Counted from the first letter of the stretch, positions 37,362 through 46,912 are shown. The stretch: DNA of 64,000 nt from Leptospira congkakensis (GCF_004770265.1 NZ_RQGQ01000016.1:248001-312000); one strand, 5' to 3'. Numbers and translations: made by a program. Notes: generated by a model from the letters alone, not told the origin.

Positions 37362-38042
37362 TTAAGATTCTTCTTCGAATTTACGGATTTTGTTTTTGAT
37401 CTCGTCTGTTGTGGATTTGATATTTTCTACTTTGGATTCTGCATTCGCTGTGGAAGTTTCTCTCTTTTTTTGGGTTCCATACTTGTAGATTCCAAAAAGT
37501 CCAAGAACTCCAATGGCAAACAAAGTGAAATTGATCCAGGTTCCGTCAGGTTGGGCTAGAATTTTTGGTCCAAATCCGTACACAATGGAATCCACCATTC
37601 CTTGGTTTCCGTTTTCCTGAAACATCACTACGATTGGGTCTTGTAATACAGAATTCCCAAATCCATTTTCCATTTTCGAAATGATTTCTTCTTCTTTCAT
37701 TCCGTCTTTGATTCGGTTTTCAATAAAAGTTTTGAGGTAACTAGACGCCGCACACATGTTAAACGAACAAGACTGGATGGGAAGGCTTGGCAAACAAATA
37801 CAACGAATTTGTTCCGTTACTTTTAAGAAGGTTTGGATTTGCTCATCTTCTTTTAAGTTTGTAGTTGTTTTTTGCGCAAAGAGTAAAACCGGAAACAAAA
37901 AACAAAATCCAACTAATAAAAGTTTAGATCCAGATCGTTTTAAAAATCGCAATTTGGATTCCTTTGACCATGGTTCTGTCTGTACGGAAGATAAGGAACC
38001 AAACGAACTTGGTTGGTCTTTTTTTTGAATTGCAAAATCCAT
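37362..38042 (-). CDS. ccmH: CcmH-like cytochrome c maturation protein with a CxC motif
   Basis: Start at ATG 38042 (226 aa), just after and overlapping the ccmF stop. An N-terminal membrane anchor (LLLVGFCFLFPVLLFA) is followed by the periplasmic CcmH three-helix domain (TEQIRCICLPSLPIQSC..., NRIKDGMKEEEIISKMENGFGNSVLQDP), a second membrane segment (INFTLFAIGVLGLFGIY) and a charged tail. The normal LRCxxC motif is replaced by C81-x-C83, with two more cysteines at 92 and 97. CcmH reduces the apocytochrome haem-binding cysteines; the altered spacing suggests a modified thiol chemistry. Confidence 0.8.
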   Translation of the reverse strand: MDFAIQKKDQPSSFGSLSSVQTEPWSKESKLRFLKRSGSKLLLVGFCFLFPVLLFAQKTTTNLKEDEQIQTFLKVTEQIRCICLPSLPIQSCSFNMCAASSYLKTFIENRIKDGMKEEEIISKMENGFGNSVLQDPIVVMFQENGNQGMVDSIVYGFGPKILAQPDGTWINFTLFAIGVLGLFGIYKYGTQKKRETSTANAESKVENIKSTTDEIKNKIRKFEEES

Positions 38043-38043
38043 G

Positions 38044-40245
38044 TTAACCAACCACCTTCTTCTTTTTGTTTTCACCGACCGGCAATAGTAAAAAGATTCC
38101 TGTTAGGAAATAAAGTAAAGACCCTACCCAAATGAGTTTTACCAGTGGGTTCACCCATACTTCTAAGTTCGCAACAATCTGTCTTGGAAAGTTGAGAAAG
38201 AATTTGAGTTTGTCCATCTCACTCCCTGGTGTGAAGTAATACTGCATAAACATCAAAGGAAGATCTGGATTCTCAGATTTTAGATCCGAGGTTTCAATGG
38301 CACCAAGTTGGATGTAAAAATCTTCTTTGGCCATAGAAAGAATGGCAGGTTCACTCGTTGGGATATGTGTTTCAAAATCACCTGTTAGGTGAGAAATTTG
38401 TGGGTAAAATCTGCGTTCTGTCACAAGATCAGAAAGTTTATCCGTCCCTCGAAAGATAGAATAAGTTCCTTCCTGGGATACAATCACGTTTTGGATGTTT
38501 GGTTCCCCACCAAGTCCTGAAATTAATACTGGTTTTAGTTTTAGAGTGGAGGCTTCAATTTGATAACCACCAATCATTGCTTTGTCTATGGATTGGTAGA
38601 CTATCTCTTCCGAAGTTGGTGGTTGGAGTTCATAGAAAAAACGAACCGAAGTATTGATTTTGAATGCATTCCCTGCATAACCAATAAAAATAAGAACCAG
38701 CGAAAAGTGTACTAAATACCCACCATACCGCCGTTTGTTTTTGAGTAACATTCGGTATCCGGCAATCACGATATTTTCGTTTGGAAACTCTTCTTTTCGT
38801 GCTCGGATTCCTCGATAGTATTCTTGGATGATTCCCGAAATGGTAAACACACCAATCGTAACCGTTAGAACCGAATAGATCTCTGCTAATACATCACCAT
38901 ACTTACTGTCTGGTTTTGTAAAGTTTTGGGAATAAAAAAGGATATAAAGTCCACCACCCACAAGTCCTGCAAGAAAGGGTTTGAGAAGTGTGGAAAAAAA
39001 TACAGCTCCAGCTCCCTTTCTCCAAGCGAGGAGTGGGGCTGCTCCCATCAAAAGCAAAAGAAAAATCCCTGCAGGAACTCCCCAAGAATTAAACCATGGC
39101 GCTTTGAATTCTTTTCCATACAAGAGAGGAGAAAAGACACCGAGCAATATGGCTGCGGTCGAAAGAACCAGTAAAAAGTTATTCAAAAGAAAACTTCCTT
39201 CTTTGGAAGTAATGGCTTCTAAGTTCCTTTCTGGCGTTAGGTGTTTTCTTCTATAAATCACAAATCCTGTGAAAAATAGAAAACTAGCAATGATATAGAT
39301 GATAAAAGGAGTTCCAATGGTTGATTTGGAAAAACTATGAGGCCCTTCCAAAACTCCTGAACGAGTGATCCAAGTTCCAAGCAAACTAAAGTGGAAAGCA
39401 AGGATGACAAGTAACATATTCCAGAATTTTAACATCCCTCTACGTTCTTGGATCACAACAGAATGAACAAAAGCACTGGTGAGAAGCCAAGGCATAAGGG
39501 AAGCGTTTTCTACCGGATCCCAAGCCCAATACCCACCCCAACCTAACTCTTCATAGGCCCATTTAGATCCGAGTAAAATCCCTGTTCCGAGAAAGAACCA
39601 AGAAAACAAAGTCCATTTACGGATGAACTTCATCCAATCTTCAGAGAGTTGTCCCGACACAAGAGCAGACATGGCAATGGCAAAAGGAATGGAGATACTC
39701 ACATAACCAATGTAAAGAATGGGTGGATGGATGATCATCGCCCAATGTTGGAGGAGGGGATTGAGCCCCCGACCCGCAGCAGCTTCCGGAACAAATTCAC
39801 GGAATGGTTGTGCATCTCCATAAAAAACAGCTAGGAAAGAAAAAAATCCAGAGAGAACTGCGAGGATTAGATTCATCATCGGAATTCTGTCTTCGATGGA
39901 CTTACGAGTTTGCCATAAAACAATAAAAGTAAAAACGTTTAGAATCAAATTCCAAAATAACAAACTTCCAGAAGATCCCGACCAAATGGATGTCATTTTA
40001 TAAAACAACGGGAGGTGTTCGCTTGAATGCATGACCACATAATAGTTGCTATAGTCTGATCTTACAAGTTGAGTGAGTAGAACTGTAAAGGTGAGGACAA
40101 TGACAAAAGGATTTGTCATGAGAGCCAGGCGGCCTAGTTCAATGGATTTTCTTTCTTGTTTGTAGATTCCGTAGATGGTTTGTAATGCGGAAAAAATTAG
40201 AATGGCGAGAGAGGCTGAGAGAAGGATGGTTCCTAAATTGTTCAT
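38044..40245 (-). CDS. ccmF: Cytochrome c haem lyase subunit CcmF
   Basis: A 733-residue polytopic membrane protein with about 15 helices. The WWD-type signature of haem-handling proteins is seen as WGGYWAWDPVENASLMPWL near residue 240, with flanking conserved histidines (QHWAMIIHPPILYIGYV and TSAFVHSVV). The C-terminal half carries a large periplasmic loop (about 570-690). It attaches haem from CcmE to apocytochrome c. It overlaps the upstream ccmE by 4 bases and the downstream ccmH by a few bases, so this is one operon in the order ccmE-ccmF-ccmH. Confidence 0.95.
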   Translation of the reverse strand: MNNLGTILLSASLAILIFSALQTIYGIYKQERKSIELGRLALMTNPFVIVLTFTVLLTQLVRSDYSNYYVVMHSSEHLPLFYKMTSIWSGSSGSLLFWNLILNVFTFIVLWQTRKSIEDRIPMMNLILAVLSGFFSFLAVFYGDAQPFREFVPEAAAGRGLNPLLQHWAMIIHPPILYIGYVSISIPFAIAMSALVSGQLSEDWMKFIRKWTLFSWFFLGTGILLGSKWAYEELGWGGYWAWDPVENASLMPWLLTSAFVHSVVIQERRGMLKFWNMLLVILAFHFSLLGTWITRSGVLEGPHSFSKSTIGTPFIIYIIASFLFFTGFVIYRRKHLTPERNLEAITSKEGSFLLNNFLLVLSTAAILLGVFSPLLYGKEFKAPWFNSWGVPAGIFLLLLMGAAPLLAWRKGAGAVFFSTLLKPFLAGLVGGGLYILFYSQNFTKPDSKYGDVLAEIYSVLTVTIGVFTISGIIQEYYRGIRARKEEFPNENIVIAGYRMLLKNKRRYGGYLVHFSLVLIFIGYAGNAFKINTSVRFFYELQPPTSEEIVYQSIDKAMIGGYQIEASTLKLKPVLISGLGGEPNIQNVIVSQEGTYSIFRGTDKLSDLVTERRFYPQISHLTGDFETHIPTSEPAILSMAKEDFYIQLGAIETSDLKSENPDLPLMFMQYYFTPGSEMDKLKFFLNFPRQIVANLEVWVNPLVKLIWVGSLLYFLTGIFLLLPVGENKKKKVVG

Positions 40246-40634
40246 TGTTCCTCAGCGTATCCCGCTTCATATTTGGAGGCACATTTTGCCTCTACGTGAC
40301 TCGCAACAAGAACTCCGCGATCTAATTTTCCATCCACGCGCGCCCTTGCTCCTTCTTTAAAAGCATCTGGCAAAAGAGTGGCTCCTGTGAAAAACACGGG
40401 GATGATTTGATCATTCAGTTCCAAATCAAATTTTGCTTTTTTTCCTTCGCGAACAAGGCTCCCGATCCGAACAAATCCCCGCACGCGAAGGTTTTGGTCT
40501 GAATATTTTGTGGGGTTTGCTGCCAGTTCCGACGCATCCAAAAGAAGGTAAGAGGTTTCTTGGGAGGAGAAAAAAGCGATTCCTCCCAGAGAGAGTCCGA
40601 TGAGAAACAAAAGAGTTAAAAACTTACGATTCAT
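40242..40634 (-). CDS. ccmE: Haem chaperone CcmE, cysteine (CxxxY) variant
   Basis: A 130-residue protein with an N-terminal anchor (FLTLLFLIGLSLGGIAFF) and the OB-fold CcmE domain (VRGFVRIGSLVREGKKAKFDLE, IPVFFTGATLLPDAFKEGARARVDG). In E. coli haem binds covalently to His130 in HxxxY; here the position is Cys118 in C-A-S-K-Y (KCASKY, Tyr122). This is the CxxxY form known from some Desulfovibrio and archaeal systems. It carries haem from the export complex to CcmF in the periplasm. Confidence 0.92.
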   Translation of the reverse strand: MNRKFLTLLFLIGLSLGGIAFFSSQETSYLLLDASELAANPTKYSDQNLRVRGFVRIGSLVREGKKAKFDLELNDQIIPVFFTGATLLPDAFKEGARARVDGKLDRGVLVASHVEAKCASKYEAGYAEEQ

Positions 40635-40734
40635 AGTTCATTCTTTAGACGGATTCCCGCCTTTCCTCTAGCCTCTCTGATTGCAGGTTTCGGTCAAACA
40701 AAAAGGTCTTAAAAAAGAGGCAGATTTGGAAGCG

Positions 40735-41511
40735 TTATAAGTAGGATTTGGCACGATATACGAAGTATCCCACCCATTCTTTGATGGCCATCGTTGTTTG
40801 TTCTAAAAATACGGCAGAGGGAATGTAAAGCTCAAATGCCCCTGATTGTAGGTCAGTGGCACGGTAGTCTGTGGGATAAGCCACAAAATGAATTTCTTGT
40901 TTTTGAAAACAACCAGCAGCACGTTTCATATGGAATGCGGAAGTCACAAGGATTGCGGATTCTATCTTTTTATCCTGGAGAATCTTTTTTGTTTCTAAAG
41001 CATTCTCGTAAGTATTTCGCGAATTGTTTTCCCAGATTAAATCTTTTTCAGGAACTCCTAAATCCAAAAACAATTCTTTGGCAAGGTCTGCTTCGCGGTA
41101 GGTATTTGCAAATAGAAGGCCAGATCCACCAGTAAATAGGACTTTTTTTACTTTTCCCGCTTTATACATTCGCACAGCGTCTGTTAGTCTGTCTGCCGAG
41201 TCGGATAGTTCGGGTCTACCTGGATGAGTTGAAATGGTTTGGATCATTCCACCTAACACAATCGCAACGTCTGATTTAGGAAGTTCTGAAATGGATACGG
41301 GTGGGTAATCTTTTTCTAGAGTTTGGACAAGGAAGTTGGAAACAAAGGCATTCGAAGCCAAATACAAAAACAAAATGATTTGAAAGAGTCTGTATTTTCC
41401 GTGGCCTGATTTGGTTTTAAAGATAAGGAAAATTGCTAAAAGAAAAAATACAGGAAGGGGATAGAGTAGGATGGTACCAAGCTTGGAGAGAGTGAAAAAA
41501 ATTGAATCCAT
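40735..41511 (-). CDS. YdcF/ElyC (DUF218) family membrane protein
   Basis: A 258-residue protein with two N-terminal membrane helices (about 10-28 and 38-60) and a DUF218 domain: DVAIVLGGMI, SDSADRLTDAVRMYKAGKVKKVLFTGG, WENNSRNTYENALETKKIL and LVTSAFHMKRAAGCF. ElyC/SanA/YdcF relatives affect envelope integrity and undecaprenyl-phosphate use, but their chemistry is not settled. It follows a short hypothetical gene on the same strand. Confidence 0.9.
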   Translation of the reverse strand: MDSIFFTLSKLGTILLYPLPVFFLLAIFLIFKTKSGHGKYRLFQIILFLYLASNAFVSNFLVQTLEKDYPPVSISELPKSDVAIVLGGMIQTISTHPGRPELSDSADRLTDAVRMYKAGKVKKVLFTGGSGLLFANTYREADLAKELFLDLGVPEKDLIWENNSRNTYENALETKKILQDKKIESAILVTSAFHMKRAAGCFQKQEIHFVAYPTDYRATDLQSGAFELYIPSAVFLEQTTMAIKEWVGYFVYRAKSYL

Positions 41512-41541
41512 TGGTAATAGGATTTGTAGGTCTTAAAAATC

Positions 41542-41943
41542 TTACCAGTCTAAATCGGGACCTAAAACTCCAATACCACTCCCCCAATATTGAGAAGGGT
41601 GAGGGTAACGTACTGAGATTCCTAAAGGGGAACGAGAATACTTCCAATCCCGCGCAATTTGTTTTCGTCTTTGGATTTGTTCTTCGGGAACAGAGGTTTC
41701 CATTGTGTTTAAATACTGTTTGGTGAGTTCCACCCATTCTTTGATGGCGGCAGGATTTTGTTTTTTTAAATCTTGGATGAGAATTCTGAGTTCGAACTCT
41801 GCATCTTCGCGGAGGTCGCGTGCAATTTCAGAAACTTCGGCATTGGATCCGAAAACTGTTTCACTCCCTTCCGTACGGTCCACCGTATCTCGCCATTTTG
41901 CATAGGCAATCATTAGATCTTTTGTCTCATCATACCTAAACAT
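41542..41943 (-). CDS. Hypothetical protein
   Basis: I prefer ATG 41943 (133 aa, MFRYDETKDLMIAYAKW); the frame continues upstream to 41994. The protein is helical and charged (EVSEIARDLREDAEFELRILIQDLKKQNP) with an aromatic tail. No signal peptide, no known domain. Lies 30 bases upstream of the YdcF-like gene on the same strand and divergent from the MBL-fold lipoprotein gene. Confidence 0.65.
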   Translation of the reverse strand: MFRYDETKDLMIAYAKWRDTVDRTEGSETVFGSNAEVSEIARDLREDAEFELRILIQDLKKQNPAAIKEWVELTKQYLNTMETSVPEEQIQRRKQIARDWKYSRSPLGISVRYPHPSQYWGSGIGVLGPDLDW

Positions 41944-42024
41944 AGTATAAGAAGGATCGTTCCTAATTCTAAAAAACGCAATCGAAAATTCCAAACACCG
42001 GAAGTTTGTTTCTGTCTAATCCTC

Positions 42025-43056
42025 GTGAAGTCCCTATCATTCTTTTCGTTCCTCCTATTTTTTTCTCTTTCCTGTTTTAGTGAGGCGAATGTTCGCAAAC
42101 CCCACCATACAGAGAACGGATTTAAAAATCCAAATCCAACCTTCGAAACCAAAGGTCTTTGGAATGTAATCGTTTGGCAATTCCAAAGGTTTCGACTGCC
42201 CAATAGTTTGGATCCGGCCGACTATCCGCCGTTTCCCGTTGTAGCAAACGATGGAGTGGAATTGAAGAACAATTCGTCCAAACTTTCAGTCACTTGGGTG
42301 GGACATGCGACAACCCTCATTCAGATTGATGGAGTGAACATTCTGTCCGATCCCATTTGGAGTGAAAGATGTTCTCCTGTTAGTTTTGTGGGCCCGAAAC
42401 GTTACACCCCTCCCGGAATCAAAATCGAAGACCTTCCCAAGATAGACATTGTGATTTTATCGCATAACCACTATGACCATACAGATTTACCTACCTTAAA
42501 ACAACTTGAGGAAAAGTTTCATCCCCTTGTCCTAACGGGGCTTGGTAACAAGAAGTTGTTGTTAGGTGAAGGAATGAAAAATGTTCAAGAAATGGACTGG
42601 TGGGACGAAACAAAAACCTTCGGGCTGAATATTACCTTTACTCCTACCCAACATTTTAGTGGGCGAGGTTTGTTTGACCGGAACGAAACTCTATGGGGAA
42701 GTTATCTCATTTCAGGAAAAAAGGAAAAAGTCTATTTCGGGGGAGATACCGGATACTACACCCATTTTCGTGAAATTGGCGAAAGGTTTGGTTCGATCGA
42801 TGTGGCAATTTTACCGGTGGGAGCAACAGAACCTCGCTGGATGATGCAACCCGTACATGTGGATCCCAAGGAAACAGTCCAAGCTTTTGCGGATCTAAAG
42901 GCTAAATATTTAGTTCCTATGCATTATATGACCTTTGTTCTCTCGGATGAACCCCTTGATTCTCCTGTGCCCCGCACTAAAGAGGAGCTAAAACGATCGG
43001 GAATCTCCGAAGAAAAATTCGTTCCTTTAAAAATTGGGGAGTCTCGGTTTTTTTAG
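42025..43056 (+). CDS. MBL-fold metallohydrolase lipoprotein (NAPE-PLD/UlaG-like)
   Basis: A 343-residue protein starting at GTG. The signal (KSLSFFSFLLFFSLSC) has a lipobox FSLSC, so the enzyme is probably lipid-anchored. The metallo-beta-lactamase fold is clear: TWVGHATTLIQIDGVNILSDPIW, the metal motif SHNHYDHTDLPTL, GGDTGYYTHFREIG and a C-terminal PMHYMTF histidine. The WVGHAT and RYTPPGI segments match the NAPE-PLD-like group that cleaves phospholipid head groups or lactones; the substrate is unknown. Confidence 0.88.
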   Translation: MKSLSFFSFLLFFSLSCFSEANVRKPHHTENGFKNPNPTFETKGLWNVIVWQFQRFRLPNSLDPADYPPFPVVANDGVELKNNSSKLSVTWVGHATTLIQIDGVNILSDPIWSERCSPVSFVGPKRYTPPGIKIEDLPKIDIVILSHNHYDHTDLPTLKQLEEKFHPLVLTGLGNKKLLLGEGMKNVQEMDWWDETKTFGLNITFTPTQHFSGRGLFDRNETLWGSYLISGKKEKVYFGGDTGYYTHFREIGERFGSIDVAILPVGATEPRWMMQPVHVDPKETVQAFADLKAKYLVPMHYMTFVLSDEPLDSPVPRTKEELKRSGISEEKFVPLKIGESRFF

Positions 43057-43102
43057 TTCCAAGAGGTTTCTATTTTAGATAAGCTGTCCTAAAAAAAATA
43101 GG

Positions 43103-44578
43103 ATGGTGAGCATGTTGAAGAAGCTTCTCACAATGATAGTATTCCTGGTTTGTTTGTCTGTGACAACGGCAGGTTTATTTGCGGAAGATCCAACTCAGGT
43201 TCAGGCGCAGACAACCACTCAGGAAGAAACAGGACATTCGTCTCACGGCGAATCAGTACATCAGGAACTACCGTATTGGTCGGTTTTACCTTTTGTTGCC
43301 ATTTTACTTTCCATCGCAATCTTACCGGTTGCTTCTCACAAAACTTCTCATTGGTGGGAAGACAATAATAACAAATTGATCCTTGCTGTGGGACTTGGAG
43401 CCATTTCTTTTGTGGTTCTACTCGTTTATGGTTACAGCCATAATATCGTTCACACAGTTTTCTTCGATTATATTCCTTTCATCATTTTACTCGGATCTTT
43501 GTTTTATATTTCCGGTGGAATTGTAATCAAAGGAGACATCCATGCAACTCCACTCAACAACACATTATTCTTGTTAATTGGTGCGGGTCTTGCTTCCTTT
43601 ATTGGAACTACTGGGGCATCCATGTTACTCATTCGTCCTTTGTTAAAAACAAATAGCGAAAGAAAACATGTGGTTCATACAGTTGTATTTTTTATCTTCC
43701 TTGTTTCGAACATTGGTGGGTCTTTAACACCTCTCGGTGATCCTCCACTTTTCCTCGGATATTTGAAAGGAGTTCCTTTCACTTGGACATTCAAACTATT
43801 ACCTGAGATGTTGTTTGCTACTGTGATCTTACTTGTTGTTTATTTTGTTTGGGATACACTCGCTTACAAAAAAGAAACCAAAAAAGATCTTAAAAAAGAC
43901 GATAAACTCGCGGCTCCTTTTTCCATTGGTGGTCAAGTGAACTTCATTTGGTTACTAGGTGTGATTTTGGCAGTTGCTTTTTTAAACAGTAACTACATCC
44001 CACAAATCAATGAAACTCCTACTCTTGGATTTATCCGTGAAGCCGTTTTACTGGTTCTCATTGGTCTTTCTAAGTTTACTTCCAAAGAAGAAAATCGTAA
44101 GTTCAATAACTTTACCCTTCACCCGATCCAAGAAGTGGCTTACCTTTTCATCGGTATTTTCATAACGATGATTCCGGCTCTTGTACTTCTCGAAGCACAT
44201 GGTAAGGAACTTGGAATCACTCAAAACTGGCAATTTTTCTGGGCAACAGGAGCTTTCTCTTCAGTCTTAGACAATGCTCCGACTTACCTCACCTTTGGTT
44301 CGTTAGCTTCTGGTCTCCTCACTCCAGCGGGTTCAGCTCCTCTCACTCTCGGCCAGTTCATTGGAAATGTCCAAGCGGAAGAAATTCTAAAAGCCATTTC
44401 TGTGGGTGCGGTGTTTATGGGTGCGAATACCTATATCGGTAACGCTCCTAACTTTATGGTGAAATCCGTGGCTGAAGAAAACAAAGTAAAGATGCCATCC
44501 TTTGGTGGATACCTAGCATACTCTATGGGAATCTTAATTCCTGTGTTTATCCTAATTACTTTTGTGTTTTTCGTTTAA
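43103..44578 (+). CDS. nhaD: Sodium:proton antiporter NhaD
   Basis: A 491-residue polytopic membrane protein of the ion-transporter superfamily. ATG 43112 is an equally possible start with a better ribosome-site distance. After a signal-like helix and a His-rich loop come about 12 helices; FIGTTGASMLLIRPLL, FLVSNIGGSLTPLGDPPLFLGYLKG and VLDNAPTYLTFGSLA are NhaD hallmarks (Asp/Thr and GDPPLF ion-site motifs). It exports Na+ or Li+ for protons. Followed by a strong terminator. Confidence 0.93.
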   Translation: MVSMLKKLLTMIVFLVCLSVTTAGLFAEDPTQVQAQTTTQEETGHSSHGESVHQELPYWSVLPFVAILLSIAILPVASHKTSHWWEDNNNKLILAVGLGAISFVVLLVYGYSHNIVHTVFFDYIPFIILLGSLFYISGGIVIKGDIHATPLNNTLFLLIGAGLASFIGTTGASMLLIRPLLKTNSERKHVVHTVVFFIFLVSNIGGSLTPLGDPPLFLGYLKGVPFTWTFKLLPEMLFATVILLVVYFVWDTLAYKKETKKDLKKDDKLAAPFSIGGQVNFIWLLGVILAVAFLNSNYIPQINETPTLGFIREAVLLVLIGLSKFTSKEENRKFNNFTLHPIQEVAYLFIGIFITMIPALVLLEAHGKELGITQNWQFFWATGAFSSVLDNAPTYLTFGSLASGLLTPAGSAPLTLGQFIGNVQAEEILKAISVGAVFMGANTYIGNAPNFMVKSVAEENKVKMPSFGGYLAYSMGILIPVFILITFVFFV

Positions 44579-44591
44579 GATTTTAAATGGG

Positions 44592-44616
44592 CCGGGGAAT
44601 TTTCCCCGGTTTTTCC
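44592..44616 (+). terminator. Terminator after nhaD
   Basis: Palindromic stem CCGGGGAA/TTCCCCGG (44592-44609) directly followed by TTTTTCC. The 220 bases beyond it, up to 44839, hold no visible gene. Confidence 0.9.
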
Positions 44617-44839
44617 TACCACAACAATCACATCAGAATTACCACGAATTCTAGTTTTCCTCTGATCATTATCTGAATTATTTTATCATGTAGCGGTCGT
44701 TTGGATTTATTCGCTATCTAATCATCTGTCTGCAATTTTTCGAATAGGCTTTAGGATTTTGTCCCGAGGTGATTTGGAAAGACAAAGTCTGGACTGTAAA
44801 ATCCAGACATCAAAAGGTGGGAAATTGTTTGCGGTGAAT

Positions 44840-45823
44840 CTATTTCTTTTCTTGTAACGATTCCAATTTGTTCAAACCAAACCCAAGCACAAGACCGAGA
44901 ATTAATGCTGCGAGTGGGATCTGTGTTTCGGCAAAATCTTTTGGTAAAACATTCTTTGCTGTTGCAATTTGAATGTCTCGCTTCACTTCTCCCGATCTAC
45001 CTACAATTGCCTGACCATTTGCATAATCTTTGAAAGGCCAAAGGATAAAAAATGATCCGAGGATGAGACCAAGTAAAAATGTCATTGTATGCGACTTATA
45101 TTTTACAAATAACCATTTTACAAAATGAGTAAAAATAAGAAGTCCGAGTAAACATCCAATGGCAAATGCTCCGAGGAAAACAATCGAACTTGGTTCGAGG
45201 ATGGTAGAAAGCTTTCCAATCACAATTTGATATTCACCTAACACAAGCATGATATAAGAACCAGAAATTCCTGGTAAAATCATCGCAGAGATTGCAATGG
45301 CACCTGTGAGAAAAGCGATGAGTGGATTTTCGGAACCAGTAGTGTCACCCATAAAAAAACTAGGGATAATGGTAAGAAGGATTCCAGGAATTAAAAATGA
45401 CCAAACAAAGAGGCTATGTTTTTCAATGAGTTTGTAAGGAACTGCTAAAGATGGAAAAATAAGTCCGATAAAAAGTGCAAGAGTTGCTTGTGGATGGTTT
45501 TGGAGTAAAAACTGAATGAGTTTAGCACCAGAAATCACAGAAAGTAAAAGACCAATTCCTAGGAACACAAGGAACCAAAAATCGATTCGTTTCATTTCTT
45601 CCGCAAAACGTTTTCTTACATCTTCTTTCCAGAATCCAAACACTAATGCGAGTGAAACTTTGATTGTATCTAGGTTTAGAGAAGTGATGGCAGTAATGAG
45701 CCTGTCATATAACCCGAGGATGAGTGCAAAAGTCCCTCCGGAAACACCGGGGATAAGGTTGGCAATCCCGATGAGAAAGCCATTGAGAAGGCAGAATAGA
45801 ATTTCTTTTTTCGATAGAGGCAT
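44840..45823 (-). CDS. DUF368 membrane protein (PopT-type polyprenyl-phosphate transporter)
   Basis: A 327-residue protein with eight or more helices. The N-terminal GFLIGIANLIPGVSGGTFALILGLYDRLI and the second AISAMILPGISGSYIMLVLGEY are the paired re-entrant motifs of DUF368. Members of this family recycle undecaprenyl phosphate across the inner membrane. The next gene on the same strand is an undecaprenyl-phosphate sugar-phosphate transferase, so both act on the same lipid. Confidence 0.92.
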   Translation of the reverse strand: MPLSKKEILFCLLNGFLIGIANLIPGVSGGTFALILGLYDRLITAITSLNLDTIKVSLALVFGFWKEDVRKRFAEEMKRIDFWFLVFLGIGLLLSVISGAKLIQFLLQNHPQATLALFIGLIFPSLAVPYKLIEKHSLFVWSFLIPGILLTIIPSFFMGDTTGSENPLIAFLTGAIAISAMILPGISGSYIMLVLGEYQIVIGKLSTILEPSSIVFLGAFAIGCLLGLLIFTHFVKWLFVKYKSHTMTFLLGLILGSFFILWPFKDYANGQAIVGRSGEVKRDIQIATAKNVLPKDFAETQIPLAALILGLVLGFGLNKLESLQEKK

Positions 45824-45850
45824 AAAGGAAAGGATGGGAGCCCGAAGACT

Positions 45851-46912
45851 TTATGCAAGGTTTTTTCTAGGTACAAAAATCCAAAGGATACCATAACTAA
45901 TGGCTGAAAAAAGAAATAGAAGGATCAAAATGAAATTGTTGGGAACACCATAGGTTTTGAATACAAAATGCAAACAAACTAAGATGAGGTTTAATGTAAA
46001 AAAAATAGCTAAAGACCCAATTTTTCCTAACTTGGTTTCTGTGATTCTTTGGTAGAGATGTTCTCTATGGGCAGAGAACAAATGTTTCTTTTGAAAAAAT
46101 CGTTTGATCAGGATAAAAATTCCATCCAACCAAAAGTAAGGAAATAGATAAAAATAATATGTGACATCCCAAACTTCTTGTTTTGGTTCCATCCATTTCC
46201 CAACAAACAAAGGTAATGCCAAAACAAAAAAACCTAATGCCAATGATCCACTGTCTCCCATAAAAAGTTTTGCTTTTGGAAAATTATAAAATATAAACCC
46301 AAACATGGAAACAAACAAGATCAGATAAAAACTATAACCATAGTTTCCTACTGAATAGAAATTGGGGAAAATAAAGGCCAAAGAAAAATAAGACAAAAAG
46401 ATGGTTGTGACCAAATACCAATCCATTCCATCCATAAAGTTCACGAGATTTACTGCAAATACTAGAAAAACAGTAAGACCGAAAACTAACGCGAGTTTAG
46501 GAAGAGTGAACATTCCAAAAAAGGTAATCTCTGGATTCACCCAATATAGAAAAACCGCAACTAAGGAGAGTTCCAAGAACAATCGAAGTTTGGGACTGAG
46601 ATGATACAAATCATCGATAAATCCTAAAATACAGAAAAGTAAAACGCCAGCTAACAAAAGATAAATGTCAATTCTGGAAGAAGGACTTTCTGGTAGAGGA
46701 AGTAAATGATTGGGGTAAAAAAGGAGGCCTAGACTTGCTAAGAGAAAGATAGGGATAAAAAACATCCCCCCTGACTTTTTTGTGACCACGTCGTGCAAAC
46801 TTCGTTCGTTTGGCACATCTTTGACCCCGAAACGGGAATAGACATAGAATGAATGCAAAATTAGGCTGAGAATCGCGAGAATGGCAATTATAATCGTTAA
46901 AAAAGAGACCAT
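45851..46912 (-). CDS. WecA/MraY-like polyprenyl-phosphate glycosyl-1-phosphate transferase
   Basis: A 353-residue membrane protein with about 11 helices. The family's cytoplasmic motifs are present: GFIDDLYHLSPKLRL (DD pair), NLVNFMDGMDW, KLFMGDSGSLALGF and the histidine motif AHREHLYQR. It transfers a sugar-phosphate from a UDP-sugar to undecaprenyl phosphate to start an O-antigen-like or wall polymer. The short size and HREHLYQR end are nearer WecA than MraY. It lies 27 bases upstream of the DUF368 gene in one operon. Confidence 0.92.
   Translation of the reverse strand: MVSFLTIIIAILAILSLILHSFYVYSRFGVKDVPNERSLHDVVTKKSGGMFFIPIFLLASLGLLFYPNHLLPLPESPSSRIDIYLLLAGVLLFCILGFIDDLYHLSPKLRLFLELSLVAVFLYWVNPEITFFGMFTLPKLALVFGLTVFLVFAVNLVNFMDGMDWYLVTTIFLSYFSLAFIFPNFYSVGNYGYSFYLILFVSMFGFIFYNFPKAKLFMGDSGSLALGFFVLALPLFVGKWMEPKQEVWDVTYYFYLFPYFWLDGIFILIKRFFQKKHLFSAHREHLYQRITETKLGKIGSLAIFFTLNLILVCLHFVFKTYGVPNNFILILLFLFSAISYGILWIFVPRKNLA

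Noticed and set aside
43057..43102. CCTA...TAGG inverted repeat before nhaD as a riboswitch
   Set aside because: Only four paired bases around an A-run; too weak.
45516..45896. Open frame of 126 codons on the plus strand
   Set aside because: It runs antisense to the DUF368 gene whose family motifs are clear; no ribosome site or recognisable domain.
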